From contig CAZPUJ010000376.1 of assembly GCA_964589725.1 (NCBI GenBank), positions 1 to 15,186 of the forward strand: DNA of 15,186 bases. The letters run 5' to 3'. Positions within the stretch are counted from its first letter, which is position 1. Every line of letters starts with the position of its first letter. The notes below the pieces were generated by a model. That model was not told the DNA's origin, ran no database searches, and was given only the letters and a program-made list of their open reading frames with translations. This DNA comes from CAYSHJ01 sp964589725 (lineage in GTDB: Bacteria > Planctomycetota > Planctomycetia > Planctomycetales > Planctomycetaceae). Shown here in pieces: positions 11,984 to 15,186 of the stretch. The translations under genes and the position numbers were made by a program.

Positions 11984-13072
11984 ATGACCGATCCTATTCC
12001 TGATGACGTGCCGTCGTCGCAAAACCCGCCGCATAAAGCCGCCAAAGCAGAGAACCGGCCATTGATCTACCGAATTCTGGAACTGATCTTTCGGACGGAC
12101 CAAGGAACAAGTCATATCGCGACCCAAATCGCGACCGAGTTCGGGTGTCCCATGACGCCCCAGGAGCCGATTCGACTCTTGCGGCTCGCCGAAAGGCTGG
12201 ACTTGATCCAATTACGCCCTCCGATCGAGGACGAGTTGGTGAAAAAGCTCCGTGCGACGTATTCGATTGCCGACCGTTACGAGATCACCGTGGTCCACGA
12301 CGTGACCGGCGATCGACAAGCATCCGGTGACCGGATCGCTCTGAAGGCTGCGGAGACGGTGTTGAAGCTTCTCAGGGACACAGGAAATCGACTCGGTCGC
12401 CCCATGGGACTAGGGCTGGGGCCGGGACACGCGACTCTGGAGTTCTCGCAACACTTCAGCCGGCTGCTGCGACAAGAAACCGGAATCCCAAAAGTGCGGT
12501 TATTCGCGATTACGGCCGGTGCGGTTGCCCCCGAACTGCATCCGATCAGTTTCTTCAACCTCTTCCCCAAAGACCGTGTCGAACAGACTGTCGCTCTCTA
12601 CGGCGAGATCGTGCTGACGGTTAAAGAATACCGCAACAAGATGACGTCGGTGACCGGGCTCAAAGAGGCGTACGCACGGCGGGACGAAGTGGATGTCATC
12701 GTCACCGCCATGGGGTCGCGCAACGACAAACACGATCAATTCTGGAAGTTCATGACTGACAGCGACGGCATGAATCAACTGGACAACACAGACTGGGTTG
12801 GCAACGTCCAATATCGCCCGTATTCGAACACCGGCCCCATGCCAGAAGAGCCAAGCGATCTACGTGCGGTGACGCTCTTCGATCTCGACGATTTCAGGAG
12901 CAAGGTTAAGGAAAGTTACAAGTACGTGGTCCTGATGGTCCGGCGATGTGCCTATTGCGACAATCTGCGCGCCGAAGCCGTTCGACCACTGCTGCAACAA
13001 CCCGAATTGCGCATCTGGAGCCATCTGATCATTGACGCTGCGATCGCCGAGGCAGTGTTGTCGCTGTCATGA
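11984..13072 (+). CDS. SorC/DeoR-like sugar-binding transcriptional regulator
   Basis: A 362-aa protein. An N-terminal winged helix-turn-helix (about 28-80, IYRILELIFRTDQGTSHIATQIATEFGCPMTPQ) is followed by a domain with the layout of the SorC sugar-binding effector domain: ELVKKLRATYSIADRYEITVVHD near 84-106, KAAETVLKLLRDTGNRLGRPMGLGLGPGHATLEF (121-154, matching 'aA..l...l..g..igvswG.Tl'), a middle segment VDVIVTAMGSRND (236-248, like 'Dvaiv.iGs'), and the end YVVLMVRRCAYCDNLRAEAVRPLLQQPELRIWSHLIIDAAIAEAVL, which mirrors the SorC C-terminus 'vv.va.G..K..ai.aaL......LitD...A..ll'. Members bind phosphorylated sugars and control metabolic operons. The glycine-rich G(L/W)G site reads GLGLGPGH. 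A GGAGAG lies about 14 nt upstream. It is divergent from the tagging operon, so regulation of either side is possible; neither is shown. Confidence 0.65.
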   Translation: MTDPIPDDVPSSQNPPHKAAKAENRPLIYRILELIFRTDQGTSHIATQIATEFGCPMTPQEPIRLLRLAERLDLIQLRPPIEDELVKKLRATYSIADRYEITVVHDVTGDRQASGDRIALKAAETVLKLLRDTGNRLGRPMGLGLGPGHATLEFSQHFSRLLRQETGIPKVRLFAITAGAVAPELHPISFFNLFPKDRVEQTVALYGEIVLTVKEYRNKMTSVTGLKEAYARRDEVDVIVTAMGSRNDKHDQFWKFMTDSDGMNQLDNTDWVGNVQYRPYSNTGPMPEEPSDLRAVTLFDLDDFRSKVKESYKYVVLMVRRCAYCDNLRAEAVRPLLQQPELRIWSHLIIDAAIAEAVLSLS

Positions 13073-13176
13073 AGAATGAATGCGCAGCGTTCTAAAAAAA
13101 AGTATTCCGATCGAAGTCCGCTCGATCAACTCATCTTCGCGGCGGACGCCGGTTCATCTAAACTCGCCGTCGAGGG

Positions 13177-14508
13177 ATGGCAAAGACTGCCGCTAGGAAA
13201 GGGAGTTCGCCCTTGGACGGATGGAAGACGTCTGCCCGGTGTGACGCTGTCCGAACGCCCTGGGCGGCATTGCTGTGCCTAACCATTGTGCTGGTCAGTT
13301 GCCGCGTACCCGATCCGCCGGTGCTGAAGGACAAAAGTCGTGGTCTCGTCTATGACACCGCGATGGAATCCGAGATCAAGAGTGGCAAGGCTCCCAAGTT
13401 GGTGACGACGGCGGTCGCCCGTTACATCGACACGCTGGCGGAGCCCGTCGCCATCACAGGCTGGAAAGATGCCACCTGTTGCTGGCAGGTCTTCGTCGCG
13501 ACGAACCGTGGCAAATTCACTTCACCCGATGATCGCGAGGCCGTGAACCTCGTCCTTGACCAGCCGCAGTATGGTCGCTGCGACGTTCAGTTGCCTCGTC
13601 AGCAGCGCGGAACTGAACCGCAAGCGGCCTCGGACCGAAAGGGTTCTGGCATATTGTCGGCCTCGGCCACCAGTGCTTCATCGTCGAGCGGGCCGCTGGT
13701 GGCGGTGGACTCGCAGCCTCTCAACGAGGAATCGTTTCTCGAAGGGGTGAGCGATCAGGTGCGACGCTCGCGCCAGCACGATCTGCTCATCTTCGTCCAC
13801 GGTTTCAATGTGAGCTTCGACGCGGCGGTGGCCCGCACGGCACAGCTGGCGCTCGACATGCCCTTCAACGGAGCCGTCGTCTCGTATTGCTGGCCGACTC
13901 AGGGCGGTGCCCTTAACTACAGCGACGACGAACCGATCAACAAGGCTTCGGTCGGCCCGTTCACTGAGTTCCTCAGGACGCTGCGAGCGGCGGTTCCCGC
14001 CGAGTCACGCATCCACATCGTGGTTCACAGCATGGGCAACCGCATCGTGATGGAAAGTCTCAATCAACTGCCGGCCCCGCGCGGAACGAAACCGTTCGCC
14101 AACGTCGCCCTCTGCGCCCCGGATGTCGGTCGCAGCGACTTCGTGACGTGGGCACCGGGCGTCAGCAAACAGAGCGACCGAGTCACCCTCTACGCCAGCA
14201 TGGGAGACACCGCGCTGATCGCATCGAAGTCACTCCACTCCGAGGAGCGCGCCGGCGATGCCTGGCAACCGCTGGTCGTCGAAGGGGTCGAGACAATCGA
14301 CTGCAGCCGCATCGACCTGACCTTTATGGGCCACAGCTACTATGGCAGCAATACCGACGTCCTGTCCGACCTGTTCATGCTCATCAAAGAAGATCTACCG
14401 GCCAACAGGCGGCCACATCTGGCGAAAAAGAAGTCCATGCAAGGCTCCTACTGGCAGTTCGCACAATCCGCCCCGGCCGTCCACTATGCGTGGCACTTCG
14501 ACAAATGA
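13177..14508 (+). CDS. Lipoprotein alpha/beta hydrolase (DUF900-like)
   Basis: A 443-aa protein. The N-terminus has a hydrophobic segment and lipobox (LCLTIVLVSC, Cys42), indicating a lipidated, membrane-anchored protein; the region before the segment is long (about 27 residues), so an internal start is possible. A low-complexity Ser/Ala linker occurs at 160-172. The hydrolase core starts with HDLLIFVHGFN (201-211, oxyanion-hole strand-loop), then SYCWPTQG, DDEPINKAS, and the nucleophile elbow VVHSMGNR (282-289, S285; the HSMGNR form is typical of DUF900). Candidate acid and base are D316 (CAPDVG) and H386 (MGHSYY). Substrate is unknown; an esterase or lipase-type hydrolase is likely. It begins 104 nt after the SorC-like gene and may be cotranscribed with it. 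GAGGG abuts the ATG at 13177, too close to be a good ribosome site. Confidence 0.8.
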   Translation: MAKTAARKGSSPLDGWKTSARCDAVRTPWAALLCLTIVLVSCRVPDPPVLKDKSRGLVYDTAMESEIKSGKAPKLVTTAVARYIDTLAEPVAITGWKDATCCWQVFVATNRGKFTSPDDREAVNLVLDQPQYGRCDVQLPRQQRGTEPQAASDRKGSGILSASATSASSSSGPLVAVDSQPLNEESFLEGVSDQVRRSRQHDLLIFVHGFNVSFDAAVARTAQLALDMPFNGAVVSYCWPTQGGALNYSDDEPINKASVGPFTEFLRTLRAAVPAESRIHIVVHSMGNRIVMESLNQLPAPRGTKPFANVALCAPDVGRSDFVTWAPGVSKQSDRVTLYASMGDTALIASKSLHSEERAGDAWQPLVVEGVETIDCSRIDLTFMGHSYYGSNTDVLSDLFMLIKEDLPANRRPHLAKKKSMQGSYWQFAQSAPAVHYAWHFDK

Positions 14509-14588
14509 CCGGGAGAAGGCTATGTCATTTCGAATCGGCCTCACGGCACGGAGTTCGACAATCGCTTCGCGCTTCAACTGGCGGCGAC

Positions 14589-15186
14589 TCACTTGGCTTT
14601 CGGACGCATCGAATCCTTCAGCTTCCCGACCAGCGCCTCCTTCAAGAGTTCGCCGGGCGATGGGGCTTTGAGGTCTTTCTGAGATTGAGCTTCCTCGGCA
14701 GGGACGACTTCCAGAAACGCGATGCACATTTCGTCGACGGTGTTCTCGCCCCAGCGGACGTTGCGCGGCGGATGACGCGGGTTCGACGGATTCGCAGCGG
14801 AGTTGTCGTAGTGCGCGACCAAGTCCAGTCGAGTTCCCTTGGGTAGTGCAACCGGCTCGCGGTACTGATAGCTCTCTTGCCAATTGAAATCCCAGCCAGT
14901 CACCTTGATCAGTGGCTTAACCATTCCGTCGGGAAGCGTGGCTGTCAGCGTCATGTCTTTGCCAAGCAGGTGCATGTGCGGCGTGACGACCAGTGCCAGC
15001 ACGTCGCGAGGCAACGTCATCGAGCAATGCACTTCGGAGTTGCTTTCACCGGCCGGAATGCGCATGCCGGACAACGGACCGCCGAACGGCATCACCAGGA
15101 TCGAGCGAACGGCTCGCGTAACCGGTTGCCGCGAGAAGTACAAACCGATCTGCGTTTGATCGCGCTCAATTTTTCCCGACGGATGA
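14589..15186 (-). CDS. Copper type II ascorbate-dependent monooxygenase-like protein, 5' end outside window
   Basis: The frame is open to the right edge and stops at 14589, giving about 198 C-terminal residues. It begins HPSGKIERDQTQIGLYFSRQ, has VTPHMHLLGKDM (HxH copper ligands, as His242/His244 of peptidylglycine monooxygenase), GWDFNWQESYQYREP, KGTRLDLVAHYDNSAANPSNP, PPRNVRWGENTVDEMCIAFL (a Met matching the third CuM ligand), and a Lys/Pro-rich tail. This C-terminal domain is common in planctomycete secreted proteins that also carry thioredoxin-like or cytochrome c parts, which would lie outside the window. An internal TTG at 15143 is not a real start. It converges with the lipoprotein gene, 80 nt apart; no terminator hairpin was seen between them. 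Confidence 0.88.
   Translation of the reverse strand, partial: HPSGKIERDQTQIGLYFSRQPVTRAVRSILVMPFGGPLSGMRIPAGESNSEVHCSMTLPRDVLALVVTPHMHLLGKDMTLTATLPDGMVKPLIKVTGWDFNWQESYQYREPVALPKGTRLDLVAHYDNSAANPSNPRHPPRNVRWGENTVDEMCIAFLEVVPAEEAQSQKDLKAPSPGELLKEALVGKLKDSMRPKAK

Noticed and set aside
11782..12045. 87-codon minus-strand ORF in the divergent intergenic region
   Set aside because: It overlaps the SorC-like coding start, has no recognisable domain and no good ribosome site.
13076..13282. 68-codon plus-strand ORF upstream of the lipoprotein
   Set aside because: It overlaps the start of the lipoprotein gene in another frame, shows no family likeness and lacks a ribosome site.
14148..14846. 232-codon plus-strand ORF
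   Set aside because: It lies in another frame over the hydrolase 3' end and antisense to the copper monooxygenase, with an Arg-rich composition typical of shadow frames in GC-rich DNA.

Overview
The window reads as high-GC DNA from a planctomycete or close relative. This is inferred, not proven. The grounds are a planctomycete-style copper type II monooxygenase domain at the right edge, palindromic intergenic repeats of a kind I associate with planctomycete genomes (including the CCCGAAGCGTGAGCGAGGG motif), and the mix of gene families. No rRNA, tRNA, CRISPR array or complete transposon was seen.

Layout. (1) Positions 1-854, minus strand: the 5' part of a type I restriction-modification methyltransferase subunit (HsdM), running off the left edge. 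(2) Positions 959-11658, minus strand: eleven same-strand genes with strong ribosome binding sites and mostly short gaps or overlaps, read here as one operon transcribed leftwards. In transcription order they are a winged-helix DNA-binding protein, a RING-like zinc protein, an E1-like adenylating enzyme, an E2-like conjugating enzyme, an unknown 255-aa protein, a ubiquitin-like protein, a JAB/JAMM metalloprotease, a proteasomal-type AAA+ ATPase (Mpa/ARC-like), a Dop/PafA-family enzyme, a 63-aa Pup-like protein ending Gly-Ala-Gln, and a second Dop/PafA-family enzyme. A twelfth small ORF, resembling the C-terminal end of a polymerase palm domain, follows the operon. (3) Positions 11659-11983: a divergent intergenic region. 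(4) Positions 11984-14508, plus strand: a SorC-like sugar-binding regulator and a lipoprotein alpha/beta hydrolase (DUF900-like). (5) Positions 14589-15186, minus strand: the 3' part of a copper type II ascorbate-dependent monooxygenase-like protein.

The main result is that one operon appears to encode two complete but mechanistically unrelated protein-tagging chemistries: a ubiquitin-type pathway (Ubl, E1, E2, RING-like, JAMM) and a pupylation-type pathway (Pup-like tag, two Dop/PafA-fold enzymes), with a single AAA+ unfoldase between them. No 20S proteasome or HslV-like peptidase gene lies in the window, and the ATPase does not end in an HbYX motif. The fate of tagged proteins is therefore open. 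A neighbouring type I restriction-modification gene and the likeness to bacterial E1/E2/JAB operons with anti-phage roles make defence a reasonable hypothesis, but a housekeeping or stress-linked protein quality-control role fits equally well.

Four intergenic palindromes punctuate the operon at its wider junctions. Two of them share a GGCGTTAGCCC core, and a third is translated as the C-terminal tail of the E1-like protein.
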